Made by a program: the position numbers and the translations under genes | Part shown: positions 56,743 through 64,000 of the stretch, in pieces | Layout of the letters: each line of letters opens with the position of its first letter | How positions within the stretch are numbered: the first letter of the stretch is position 1 | From: Klebsiella sp. RIT-PI-d | Lineage (GTDB): Bacteria; Pseudomonadota; Gammaproteobacteria; Enterobacterales; Enterobacteriaceae | Length of the DNA: 64,000 nucleotides | Assembly: GCF_001187865.1 (NCBI RefSeq) | Contig: NZ_LGIT01000009.1 | Location: 2,170,001 to 2,234,000 of the forward strand | Reading direction: 5' to 3' | Notes under the pieces: generated by a model | What the model saw: the letters and a program-made list of their open reading frames with translations, nothing else | Told to the model about the DNA's origin: nothing | The model's database searches: none

Positions 56743-58080
56743 TTACTCTTTAAAGTCGTTGGCTTCCAGTTCATGACGCGAAAGCAATTTATAAAATTCA
56801 GTTCGATTACGTCCGGCCATGCGTGCCGCATGCGTCACGTTGCCTTTGGTTATTTGCAGCAGCTTGCGCAGATAATTAAGTTCGAACTGATTACGCGCAT
56901 CGGCAAAGGTCGGCAGCGCCGTATTTTCGCCCTCAAGCGCCTGCTCAACCAGCGCATCGCTTATTACCGGGGACGACGTTAGCGCCACACACTGTTCGAT
57001 GACGTTAACCAGCTGGCGCACATTTCCCGGCCATGCGGCAGTCATGAGACGCTTCATGGCATCGGTCGAAAAAGCGCGTACAAACGGTTTATGACGGTCG
57101 GCAGATAAGCGCAGCAAATGATTGGCCAGCAGCGGGATATCTTCCGTACGGTCGGCCAGCGCCGGAATTTTCAGGTTAACCACGTTAAGGCGATAAAACA
57201 GATCTTCACGAAACTCACCGCGTGCCATGGCCTTGGGTAAATCGCGATGGGTAGCGGAGACGATACGCACGTCAATATCAAGGTCGCGGTTACTGCCGAG
57301 CGGTCGGACTTTTCGCTCCTGAAGCACGCGCAAAAGCTTAACCTGGAGAGGGATCGGCATATCACCAATTTCATCGAGAAACAGCGTGCCGCCTTGCGCT
57401 GCCTGAAACAGCCCTTCCCGGTTACTTACCGCGCCGGTAAATGCTCCGCGGGCATGGCCGAATAACTCGGACTCCAACAATTGTTCCGGCAGCGCACCGC
57501 AGTTAATGGCGATAAAAGGCTGGCTCGCACGCGGGCTGGCATTGTGGATCGCCTGGGCAAAGACTTCTTTGCCGGTACCGCTCTGACCATTAATCAAGAT
57601 GCTAACGTCCGACTGAGCGATCATTTGCGCCTGTTCAATCAGGCGCAGCATTACCGGGCTTCGGGTCACAATGGATTCACGCCAGCGCTCATCGGTTGCG
57701 GGCGCAGAGTGCTCAAGCGCATCGTTGATGGCTTTATACAGCGCGTCTTTATCGACCGGCTTGGTCAGAAAGCTAAAAACGCCCTGCCGGGTAGCGGCCA
57801 CCGCATCCGGAATGGAGCCGTGAGCGGTAAGAATAATAACCGGCATCCCAGGCTGGAGTTTCTGGATCCCGGCAAACAGCTGCATTCCGTCCATCTCATC
57901 CATGCGCAAATCGCTTATCACCAGATCGACTTTTTCACGATTGAGGACGCGCAGCCCTTCCTGACCGCTCGCGGCCGTAACCACGCTGTAGCCTTCGCTG
58001 GTCAAACGCATTCCTAAGAGCTTAAGCAGCCCCGGATCGTCGTCCACCAGTAAAAGATGGGCAGGTTTACGGCTTATCAT
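56743..58080 (-). CDS. glrR: Sigma-54-dependent response regulator GlrR (QseF)
   Basis: GlrR activates the sigma-54 promoter of glmY. I start it at MISRKPAHLLLVDDDPG (58080), giving 445 residues against 444 in E. coli; a far upstream ATG would extend it across qseG. It has a receiver domain (phospho-acceptor Asp57 in ISDLRMDEMD), an AAA+ domain with Walker A GQSGTGKE and the sigma-54 loop GAFTGA, and a Fis-type helix-turn-helix at the C-terminus (GNVTHAARMAGRNRTEFYKL). It overlaps the end of qseG by 14 bp. Confidence 0.97.
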   Translation of the reverse strand: MISRKPAHLLLVDDDPGLLKLLGMRLTSEGYSVVTAASGQEGLRVLNREKVDLVISDLRMDEMDGMQLFAGIQKLQPGMPVIILTAHGSIPDAVAATRQGVFSFLTKPVDKDALYKAINDALEHSAPATDERWRESIVTRSPVMLRLIEQAQMIAQSDVSILINGQSGTGKEVFAQAIHNASPRASQPFIAINCGALPEQLLESELFGHARGAFTGAVSNREGLFQAAQGGTLFLDEIGDMPIPLQVKLLRVLQERKVRPLGSNRDLDIDVRIVSATHRDLPKAMARGEFREDLFYRLNVVNLKIPALADRTEDIPLLANHLLRLSADRHKPFVRAFSTDAMKRLMTAAWPGNVRQLVNVIEQCVALTSSPVISDALVEQALEGENTALPTFADARNQFELNYLRKLLQITKGNVTHAARMAGRNRTEFYKLLSRHELEANDFKE

Positions 58081-58825
58081 GGCTATCCTCGTCGGCAGGC
58101 TGATTTTCTTGTGGCGCGGCCGGTTTATCGCTCGCATGGCTGACGTCTGAGCTGAGATTACCGGCGGGTTTACGGGAGGATAGCTGACGCTCAATATCGG
58201 TCAGCCCCTCCAGCTTGCGGGTTGTGGCATCCAGCTGACTTTGTAACGCCTGCTGTTGTTGGCGCAGCGTATCCAGTTCGCCATCAGCAGACTGCTGAAG
58301 TTTACTGTAGCGATAGCGTTCCTCGGAAAGTTGCAGCTGTAGCGCCTGGGTGTCGCGCCACAGTTGATACAACGGACGCACCTGGGCCGGTATTTGCGGG
58401 CTTAGCGCATCCAGTCGGGTCACGCTGTCGCGCCGCTCGACCGGCGTGATTTTAGCATTGGCTAACATAATGCCGCGTCTGAACGCATCCTGCCAGGTAT
58501 CGTCGGACCAGAAACGTGCCTCAGCTCTTGCCTGCTGCGCAGAGAGACGCTCGGCGCAGTCAATACCACGCAGCCAGTAGAGCGGGTTTTTATCACGCTC
58601 TGTGGTGCCTGCCGTCCAGATATTCGTACACTCCGTGGAGAGGAAATCAGCAACCTGATGCTGAGGGATTTTCTCCTGGGCTTTATCCGGGGCGCGATGC
58701 ACTAAATGTGATGAACATCCGACCAGCAGCAGGCAGGACACAGGGAGCGCCCAAAAAAGACGAGAGAACCCGACAGGATCAAAACGTGCCAGAGTGTGTG
58801 ACATAGTTACCCGATTAATTTTCAT
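58067..58825 (-). CDS. qseG: Outer-membrane lipoprotein QseG
   Basis: QseG is the lipoprotein that interacts with the kinase QseE (GlrK) and controls its activity. The 252-residue protein has lipobox LLVGC (Cys37; Cys30 if the ATG at 58804 is used) and a Gln/Leu-rich coiled coil at about residues 155-215. The tail is Pro- and acid-rich. Its ATG overlaps the qseE stop by 4 bp (ATGA) and its end overlaps glrR by 14 bp, so the three genes are tightly coupled. N- and C-terminal parts are diverged from E. coli; the middle (PAQVRPLYQLWRD) is well conserved. Confidence 0.93.
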   Translation of the reverse strand: MKINRVTMSHTLARFDPVGFSRLFWALPVSCLLLVGCSSHLVHRAPDKAQEKIPQHQVADFLSTECTNIWTAGTTERDKNPLYWLRGIDCAERLSAQQARAEARFWSDDTWQDAFRRGIMLANAKITPVERRDSVTRLDALSPQIPAQVRPLYQLWRDTQALQLQLSEERYRYSKLQQSADGELDTLRQQQQALQSQLDATTRKLEGLTDIERQLSSRKPAGNLSSDVSHASDKPAAPQENQPADEDSHDKP

Positions 58826-60255
58826 TTTAAGGTGTCCGGCCCCGAGACGGGTAGTTCAATGCGAAAACAGATATTCCCGGTGCTTTCATCAACCAGGTGA
58901 AGCTCGCCCTGCATCCTGCGAACACAGTCCCTGGCAATACTTAGCCCCAGGCCGCTGCCTTTAACTGCGCCTTTACGCTGATGGCTTCCCTGGTAAAAAG
59001 GCTCAAAAATCATCGATTTTTCTGCCTCAGGGATAGGTGAACCGGTATTGCTGACTTCAATCCGTACCCGATTGTCATGGCGCTGGCTACGAATATAAAT
59101 GTTACCGGATTCATTTCCATAGTACACCGCATTCGAATAAAGATTATCCAGCACGCTCATTAATAGCATGGGTTCTGCAAGACAGGCCGGTTCATCCAGC
59201 GTAACGCGGGTCGACATCATTTTTGCCCGCGCCGGAAGGCTGTGTGCAGATATTACCCCCTCCACCAGCGGAGCAAGCTCAACGGGTTCGATTTCAGTGG
59301 CGCTATCAGCGAGTTTTCTATTGTAATCAAGCAATTGTTCAATCAACTTTTGCAGATTACGGCTGCTGGCGTCGAGGATATTGACCACTTCAGCCTGTTC
59401 AGCGGTCAGGGGACCAACGATCTGATCGGCCAGCAGCTCTGTCCCCTCACGCATACTGGCAAGCGGCGTTTTTAGCTCATGCGAGAGATGACGTAAAAAC
59501 TGATGGCGCTGTGCTTCAAGCCATGAAAGACGCTCGCTTAGCCAGATGATGCGTTGCCCGACGGAGCGAAGTTCTCGCGGCCCGCGTAATACGACCGTAT
59601 TACCGAGAGAACGTCCTTCGCCCAGCCGATTGATCATCCGCTCAATGCCTTTAACCGGCCCAATAATCATGCGGGTGAAAAGCAGTACCATCAGTAGACT
59701 AATGAGAAAGAGGATCAGCGCCTGCCAGCCGAAAAATTGCCCGCGTTCGGCAATTTCCTGCTGAAGCTGCTGCCCCCGGGAGAAAACGACGGCGCGTGTC
59801 GCCTGTACCATATCGCTATTGGCACTGGCGAAAGCCTCAAGCTGACGCGCTGATTGCGTGGTCGGACCGTTATTAAGGCACTGGAGCTGGGCCAGCGCGT
59901 TAAGATTCTGGCGCAGAGTCTGATAGAGTTTATCATCCGGTAGAACACCGGCATGAGCATCAAGCATATCAATATAACGCTTACGCTGCCCCTGATAGAC
60001 CCGCGCAAGGGTGGGATCGTCGAGCACGCAGTACTGGCGATAGCTACGCTCCATTTCCAGCGCCACGTTAGTCATCGCCTCACTACGGCGTGCATCAATA
60101 AGCGTCGTCCGGTTAGTATGCGCTGCCTGAGCGCTTAGCGCATTCAGGCTTTGCCACGCCTGCCATGCCAGCACCAGAAGGGGAAGCAGGATCAGCAAAA
60201 ACGCCAGCATGACCAGCTGTCTTAGCGAGCGGGGGAAAATGGACCAGCGCGTCAA
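58822..60255 (-). CDS. qseE: Sensor histidine kinase QseE (GlrK)
   Basis: QseE/GlrK phosphorylates GlrR and thereby controls glmY. I place the start at a TTG (60255), giving LTRWSIFPRSLRQ in the position of the E. coli MKRWPVFPRS and 477 residues; a longer start would run into glmY. Two membrane helices (about residues 15-35 and 170-190) flank a periplasmic domain. HAMP, HisKA (phospho-His in RHLSHELKTPLAS) and ATPase domains (DNLYSNAVYYG, GSGLGLSIARD) follow. It lies about 58 bp downstream of the glmY terminator. Confidence 0.95.
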   Translation of the reverse strand: MTRWSIFPRSLRQLVMLAFLLILLPLLVLAWQAWQSLNALSAQAAHTNRTTLIDARRSEAMTNVALEMERSYRQYCVLDDPTLARVYQGQRKRYIDMLDAHAGVLPDDKLYQTLRQNLNALAQLQCLNNGPTTQSARQLEAFASANSDMVQATRAVVFSRGQQLQQEIAERGQFFGWQALILFLISLLMVLLFTRMIIGPVKGIERMINRLGEGRSLGNTVVLRGPRELRSVGQRIIWLSERLSWLEAQRHQFLRHLSHELKTPLASMREGTELLADQIVGPLTAEQAEVVNILDASSRNLQKLIEQLLDYNRKLADSATEIEPVELAPLVEGVISAHSLPARAKMMSTRVTLDEPACLAEPMLLMSVLDNLYSNAVYYGNESGNIYIRSQRHDNRVRIEVSNTGSPIPEAEKSMIFEPFYQGSHQRKGAVKGSGLGLSIARDCVRRMQGELHLVDESTGNICFRIELPVSGPDTLK

Positions 60256-60313
60256 GGTGTTACTCTCATCAGACCTGAATAGGCCGATGCTAACTGAGGC
60301 GGAAGGCAGATAC

Positions 60314-60499
60314 AATAAAGCCGGGTATTAACCCGGCTTTATTATGTAATAAGGCGGTGCCTAACTCGACGTTTCGCCCGATGGTTGATAAAGCAAAAGC
60401 AATTATCAGAAGTTGGACGGCAGGCACCTTGTTGTGCGTCATTCGAAGTTTATGTAGCGCGTCCCGAGGGGGCTGACATAAGAAGGTGAATGAGCCACT
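60314..60499 (-). ncRNA. glmY: Small RNA GlmY
   Basis: GlmY is the decoy sRNA that sequesters the adaptor RapZ and so stabilises GlmZ, raising GlmS synthesis. The minus strand starts AGTGGCTCATTCACC at 60499 and continues with the known GlmY features: a CCCC-TCGGGACGCGC stem-loop, a long central stem and a strong terminator (AAAGCCGGGT/ACCCGGCTTT, 60317-60340, then TTTATT). Location between purL and qseE, same strand as qseE, is that of E. coli. Length is about 186 nt. Ends are inferred from the promoter and terminator. Confidence 0.95.
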
Positions 60500-60526
60500 G
60501 GTTAATATTATGCATCATGCGTGCCA
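60500..60526 (-). promoter_or_regulatory. Overlapping sigma-54 and sigma-70 promoters of glmY
   Basis: On the minus strand TGGCAC (60526-60521) and TGCA (60514-60511) form a sigma-54 element with GG and GC exactly 10 bp apart; counting from them puts +1 at 60499/60500, the expected GlmY 5' end. CATAAT (60512-60507) gives an overlapping sigma-70 -10 for about the same start. E. coli glmY has this same double promoter. Confidence 0.85.
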
Positions 60527-60615
60527 GTTTTGAAAATTATTTTTTATACGCATGTTTTAAAAAGGATTTATATAAAAAAGGTGATATAACATTGCCGTCT
60601 GCTTTTCGTTCAATG

Positions 60616-60728
60616 TGTCGCCAAAAAACAACACCTTTTTAGGTAGTTTTAATAACATATAAAAATCAATAATTTAAATGTCTCCAATAAGCGACACGCC
60701 TTAAGCATAATGTCGGGTTTTGCAGACA
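60616..60728 (-). promoter_or_regulatory. Three GlrR sites and an IHF site upstream of glmY
   Basis: GlrR binds TGTC-N10-GACA. Perfect copies lie at 60679-60696 and 60711-60728, and a one-mismatch copy (TGTC-N10-AACA) at 60616-60633, i.e. about 117-229 bp upstream of the glmY start. AATCAA-TAAT-TTA (60664-60676) is a perfect match to the IHF consensus and lies between the first and second GlrR sites, suited to bending the DNA for the sigma-54 activator. Confidence 0.85.
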
Positions 60729-60751
60729 CACATTGTCGATCGCTTTCACAA

Positions 60752-60778
60752 TAAAAAAGCCGGGCAAAATGCCCGGCT
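60752..60778 (-). terminator. Terminator of purL
   Basis: AGCCGGGC (60758-60765) pairs with GCCCGGCT (60771-60778) around AAAAT; on the minus strand the stem is followed by TTTTTTAT. It lies about 60 bp after the purL stop codon. Confidence 0.9.
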
Positions 60779-60836
60779 GGTAAAACTGCGCTATCAATTC
60801 ATCATTGATGTCCGCAGACGTGGCGGCAGTCCGCCC

Positions 60837-63800
60837 TTAGCCTAACTGTTTACGCGCATTGCGGAAAATACGCATCCACGGGCTGTCCTCGCCCCAGTTC
60901 TCCGGGTGCCAGGAGTTGCTGACGGTGCGGAAGACGCGCTCAGGATGCGGCATCATCACGGTTACGCGACCACTTTCGCTGGTCACTGCGGTGATCCCAT
61001 TCGGTGAACCATTCGGGTTCGCCGGATAAGTTTGCGTCACGCTGCCTGTGTTATCGACATAGCGCAACGCGACCAGCCCTTTGCTTTCAAGCTGAGCGAG
61101 ATGCGCCGCATCACGTACTTCCACGCGCCCTTCCCCGTGCGACACGGCAATGGGCATCTGCGAGCCAACCATGCCCTGTAACAGCAGGGACGGACTTTGC
61201 GTTACTTCCACCAGGCTGAAGCGTGCTTCGAAACGATCGGAGAGGTTACGCACGAAACGCGGCCACTGTTCGCTGCCCGGGATCAGCTCGCGAAGATTCG
61301 ACATCATCTGGCACCCGTTACACACGCCGAGCGCCAGCGTTTGTGGCCGGTGGAAGAAGGTTTCGAACTCATCGCGCACGCGGTTATTGAACAGGATCGA
61401 CTTCGCCCAGCCTTCGCCCGCCCCCAGCACATCGCCATAGGAGAAGCCGCCGCAGGCAACCAGCGCCTGGAAACTCTCCAGACCTGTGCGTCCTGCCAGC
61501 AGGTCACTCATATGGACGTCGATGGCATCAAAGCCCGCACGATGGAACGCTGCCGCCATTTCGACATGAGAGTTAACCCCCTGCTCACGCAGCACGGCCA
61601 CTTTTGGCCGCGCACCGGTGGCAATATATGGCGCAGCAATATCCTCATTGATATCAAATGAGAGCTTCACATTGAGGCCCGGATCGTTGTCATTACGTTT
61701 TGCCTCATGCTCCTGATCGGCGCACTCCGGGTTATCACGCAAACGCTGCATCTGCCAGGTGGTTTCTGCCCACCACATCCGCAGGGTGGTGCGGCTTTCA
61801 TTAAACACAGGGTGCTCATCAGAGGTGATAACAAAGCGGTCGCCCGCTACCGCCTGCCCCAGGTAGTGTACGCAATCGCCAAGACCATGCGCGTTCAGCA
61901 CCTCTTCCACCGCCTGACGATCGGCCGCACGCACCTGAATGACCGCCCCCAGCTCTTCGTTAAACAGCGCGGCAAGTCGGTCGTCGCCCAGCGCGGCGAT
62001 ATCAGCCTCAACGCCGCAGTGACCGGCAAACGCCATTTCTGCCAGCGTCACCAGTAACCCGCCGTCGGAGCGGTCGTGATAGGCCAGCAGCTGACGGGCG
62101 GCAACCAGCGCCTGAATGGCGTCGTAAAAGCCTTTAAGTTGCTCCGCGCTACGTACATCGGCCGGAGCATTACCCAGCTGGCGGTAAACCTGTGCCAGCG
62201 CCGTTGCGCCGAGGGCATTGTTGCCCAGCCCTAAGTCGATCAGCAGCAGCACATTGTCTTCAACCGAAAGCTGCGGAGTGATGGTCTGACGAACATCTTC
62301 CACGCGGGCAAACGCGGTGATCACCAGTGACAGCGGCGAGGTCATTTCGCGCTGCTCGTGGCCTTCCTGCCAGCGGGTTTTCATCGACATAGAGTCTTTG
62401 CCTACCGGAATGGTTAATCCAAGCGCCGGACACAGCTCTTCGCCTACCGCTTTGACCGCTTCATACAAACCGGCATCTTCACCCGGATGTCCGGCTGCGG
62501 ACATCCAGTTTGCGGAAAGCTTAATGCGTTTAATATCGCCAATGTGCGTGGCGGCAATGTTAGTCAGGGCTTCACCAACCGCCAGACGCGCCGATGCGGC
62601 GAAGTCCAGCAGCGCAACGGGTGCACGTTCGCCCAGCGACATGGCTTCGCCGTAGTAGCTGTCGAGGCTGGCAGTGGTCACCGCACAGTTTGCTACCGGG
62701 ATTTGCCACGGACCCACCATCTGATCGCGGGCGACCATACCGGTCACGCTGCGATCGCCAATGGTGACCAGAAACGTTTTCTCTGCCACGGTCGGCAGAT
62801 GCAGTACGCGCTTCACGGCCTCTTCGACGGTCACGCTGTGACGATCGAAGGCGTCGCCAGTGGCCTTACGGGTTTGCACATCGCGGGTCATCTTCGGCGT
62901 TTTGCCGAGCAGGACGTCCAGCGGGAGATCGATCGGCTGATTATCAAAATGACGGTCATTCATGACCAGATGCTGTTCATCAGTAGCTTCACCGATGACC
63001 GCGTATGGCGCACGCTCGCGCTGGCACAGTTCATCAAACAGCGGCAGCTGGTCAGCCGCCACCGCCAGTACATAGCGTTCCTGAGATTCGTTACACCAGA
63101 TTTCCAGCGGACTCATTCCAGGCTCGTCGCTCAACACGTCACGCAGTTCGAACTTGCCGCCGCGTCCGCCATCGCTAACCAGTTCCGGCATCGCGTTAGA
63201 CAGGCCGCCCGCGCCCACATCGTGAATAAAGAGGATCGGGTTAGCCTCGCCAAGCTGCCAGCAGCGGTCAATCACTTCCTGACAACGACGTTCCATCTCC
63301 GGGTTATCACGCTGGACTGAAGCAAAATCGAGATCCGCATCAGACTGCCCGGATGCCATTGAAGAGGCCGCGCCGCCGCCCAGCCCGATATTCATCGCCG
63401 GACCGCCCAGAACGATCAGCTTCGCGCCGACAACGATCTCGCCTTTCTGCACATGATCGGCACGAATATTACCGATCCCGCCCGCCAGCATGATCGGCTT
63501 GTGATAACCGCGCAGCTCCTCACCGTTGTGGCTGTTAACCTTTTCCTCGTAAGTACGGAAGTAACCGGTCAGGGCCGGACGGCCAAATTCGTTGTTAAAT
63601 GCCGCGCCGCCCAGCGGGCCGTCGGTCATGATGTCCAGCGCGGTAACGATGCGATCGGGTTTACCGAAATCTTCTTCCCACGGCTGTTCAAAGCCAGGAA
63701 TACGCAGGTTGGAAACCGAAAAACCCACCAGCCCGGCTTTGGGTTTAGCACCGCGCCCGGTGGCACCTTCGTCGCGGATCTCGCCGCCGGAGCCGGTTGC

Positions 63801-64000
63801 CGCTCCCGGCCACGGTGAAATTGCCGTCGGGTGGTTGTGCGTTTCGACCTTCATCAGGATATGCGCAGCTTCCTGATGAAAATCATAGCGCCCGTTTTTA
63901 TGGTCGGCGAAGAAGCGCCCCACGTCGGAACCCTCCATGACGGCCGCATTATCTTTATACGCTGATAAGACGTGATCCGGCGTTTGCTCAAAGGTATTTT
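60837..64000 (-). CDS. purL: Phosphoribosylformylglycinamidine synthase, 5' end outside the window
   Basis: PurL converts FGAR to FGAM with glutamine and ATP in purine synthesis. About 1,054 codons of the expected 1,295 are visible and the frame stays open to the right edge. The synthase core shows [39 protein letters not shown] and [10 protein letters not shown]. The C-terminal glutaminase domain has the nucleophile Cys in [10 protein letters not shown] and ends [12 protein letters not shown]. It is convergent with nothing: glmY and qseE follow on the same strand behind its terminator. Confidence 0.98.
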   Translation of the reverse strand, partial: NTFEQTPDHVLSAYKDNAAVMEGSDVGRFFADHKNGRYDFHQEAAHILMKVETHNHPTAISPWPGAATGSGGEIRDEGATGRGAKPKAGLVGFSVSNLRIPGFEQPWEEDFGKPDRIVTALDIMTDGPLGGAAFNNEFGRPALTGYFRTYEEKVNSHNGEELRGYHKPIMLAGGIGNIRADHVQKGEIVVGAKLIVLGGPAMNIGLGGGAASSMASGQSDADLDFASVQRDNPEMERRCQEVIDRCWQLGEANPILFIHDVGAGGLSNAMPELVSDGGRGGKFELRDVLSDEPGMSPLEIWCNESQERYVLAVAADQLPLFDELCQRERAPYAVIGEATDEQHLVMNDRHFDNQPIDLPLDVLLGKTPKMTRDVQTRKATGDAFDRHSVTVEEAVKRVLHLPTVAEKTFLVTIGDRSVTGMVARDQMVGPWQIPVANCAVTTASLDSYYGEAMSLGERAPVALLDFAASARLAVGEALTNIAATHIGDIKRIKLSANWMSAAGHPGEDAGLYEAVKAVGEELCPALGLTIPVGKDSMSMKTRWQEGHEQREMTSPLSLVITAFARVEDVRQTITPQLSVEDNVLLLIDLGLGNNALGATALAQVYRQLGNAPADVRSAEQLKGFYDAIQALVAARQLLAYHDRSDGGLLVTLAEMAFAGHCGVEADIAALGDDRLAALFNEELGAVIQVRAADRQAVEEVLNAHGLGDCVHYLGQAVAGDRFVITSDEHPVFNESRTTLRMWWAETTWQMQRLRDNPECADQEHEAKRNDNDPGLNVKLSFDINEDIAAPYIATGARPKVAVLREQGVNSHVEMAAAFHRAGFDAIDVHMSDLLAGRTGLESFQALVACGGFSYGDVLGAGEGWAKSILFNNRVRDEFETFFHRPQTLALGVCNGCQMMSNLRELIPGSEQWPRFVRNLSDRFEARFSLVEVTQSPSLLLQGMVGSQMPIAVSHGEGRVEVRDAAHLAQLESKGLVALRYVDNTGSVTQTYPANPNGSPNGITAVTSESGRVTVMMPHPERVFRTVSNSWHPENWGEDSPWMRIFRNARKQLG

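Noticed and set aside
58081-58194. An upstream extension of glrR by 38 codons
   Set aside because: It would lie inside qseG and adds sequence not found ahead of the receiver domain in the family.

Overview
The window is a chromosomal backbone segment of an enteric gammaproteobacterium of the Escherichia/Salmonella/Citrobacter group. The order guaA-guaB-xseA-[island]-yfgJ-der-bamB-yfgM-hisS-ispG-rodZ-rlmN-ndk-[dms-like]-pbpC-yfhM-[sugar genes]-sseA-sseB-pepB-iscX-fdx-hscA-hscB-iscA-iscU-iscS-iscR-trmJ-suhB-[NicO/DUF1007]-csiE-hcaT-glyA-hmp-glnB-glrR-qseG-qseE-glmY-purL is that of E. coli and Salmonella. The accessory content (CS54-type adhesin genes after xseA, a dms-like operon after ndk, a nickel/cobalt-type exporter before csiE) is Salmonella-like. 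However asrABC, yfhR, shdA, ratB and the cad genes are not in the expected intervals. Citrobacter or a close relative is my best guess. I could not run a search.

Region 1 (1-13.2 kb): guaBA, xseA, then an accessory adhesin locus on the minus strand in transcription order sinH (inverse autotransporter), sivI (small exported protein) and ratA (very large, six-repeat exported protein). An AT-rich leader with an 11-bp dyad lies upstream of sinH. The three proteins share modules, which suggests they work as one surface system.

Region 2 (13.2-22.2 kb): housekeeping genes on the minus strand for ribosome GTPase Der, outer-membrane assembly (BamB), YfgM, HisRS, isoprenoid synthesis (IspG), cell shape (RodZ), rRNA/tRNA methylation (RlmN) and nucleotide balance (Ndk). 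hisS has an unusual N-terminal third.

Region 3 (22.3-34.5 kb): a translationally coupled dmsA-dmsB-dmsC-polyferredoxin operon behind a near-consensus FNR box, then yfhM-pbpC (bacterial alpha-2-macroglobulin and its penicillin-binding protein).

Region 4 (34.7-39.4 kb, plus strand): a PTS EIICB permease and a GH4 6-phospho-alpha-glucosidase, then the core gene sseA, then an RpiR/MurR regulator that starts inside the sseA stop codon. A near-consensus CRP site and direct repeats lie upstream of the permease.

Region 5 (39.4-50.9 kb): sseB, pepB, the complete isc Fe-S assembly operon with IscR operators, trmJ and suhB, then a metal exporter with its DUF1007 partner.

Region 6 (51-64 kb): csiE, hcaT, glyA, hmp (with an NsrR box), glnB, the qseE-qseG-glrR two-component operon, the sRNA gene glmY with sigma-54, GlrR and IHF sites, and the 3' part of purL, cut by the window end.
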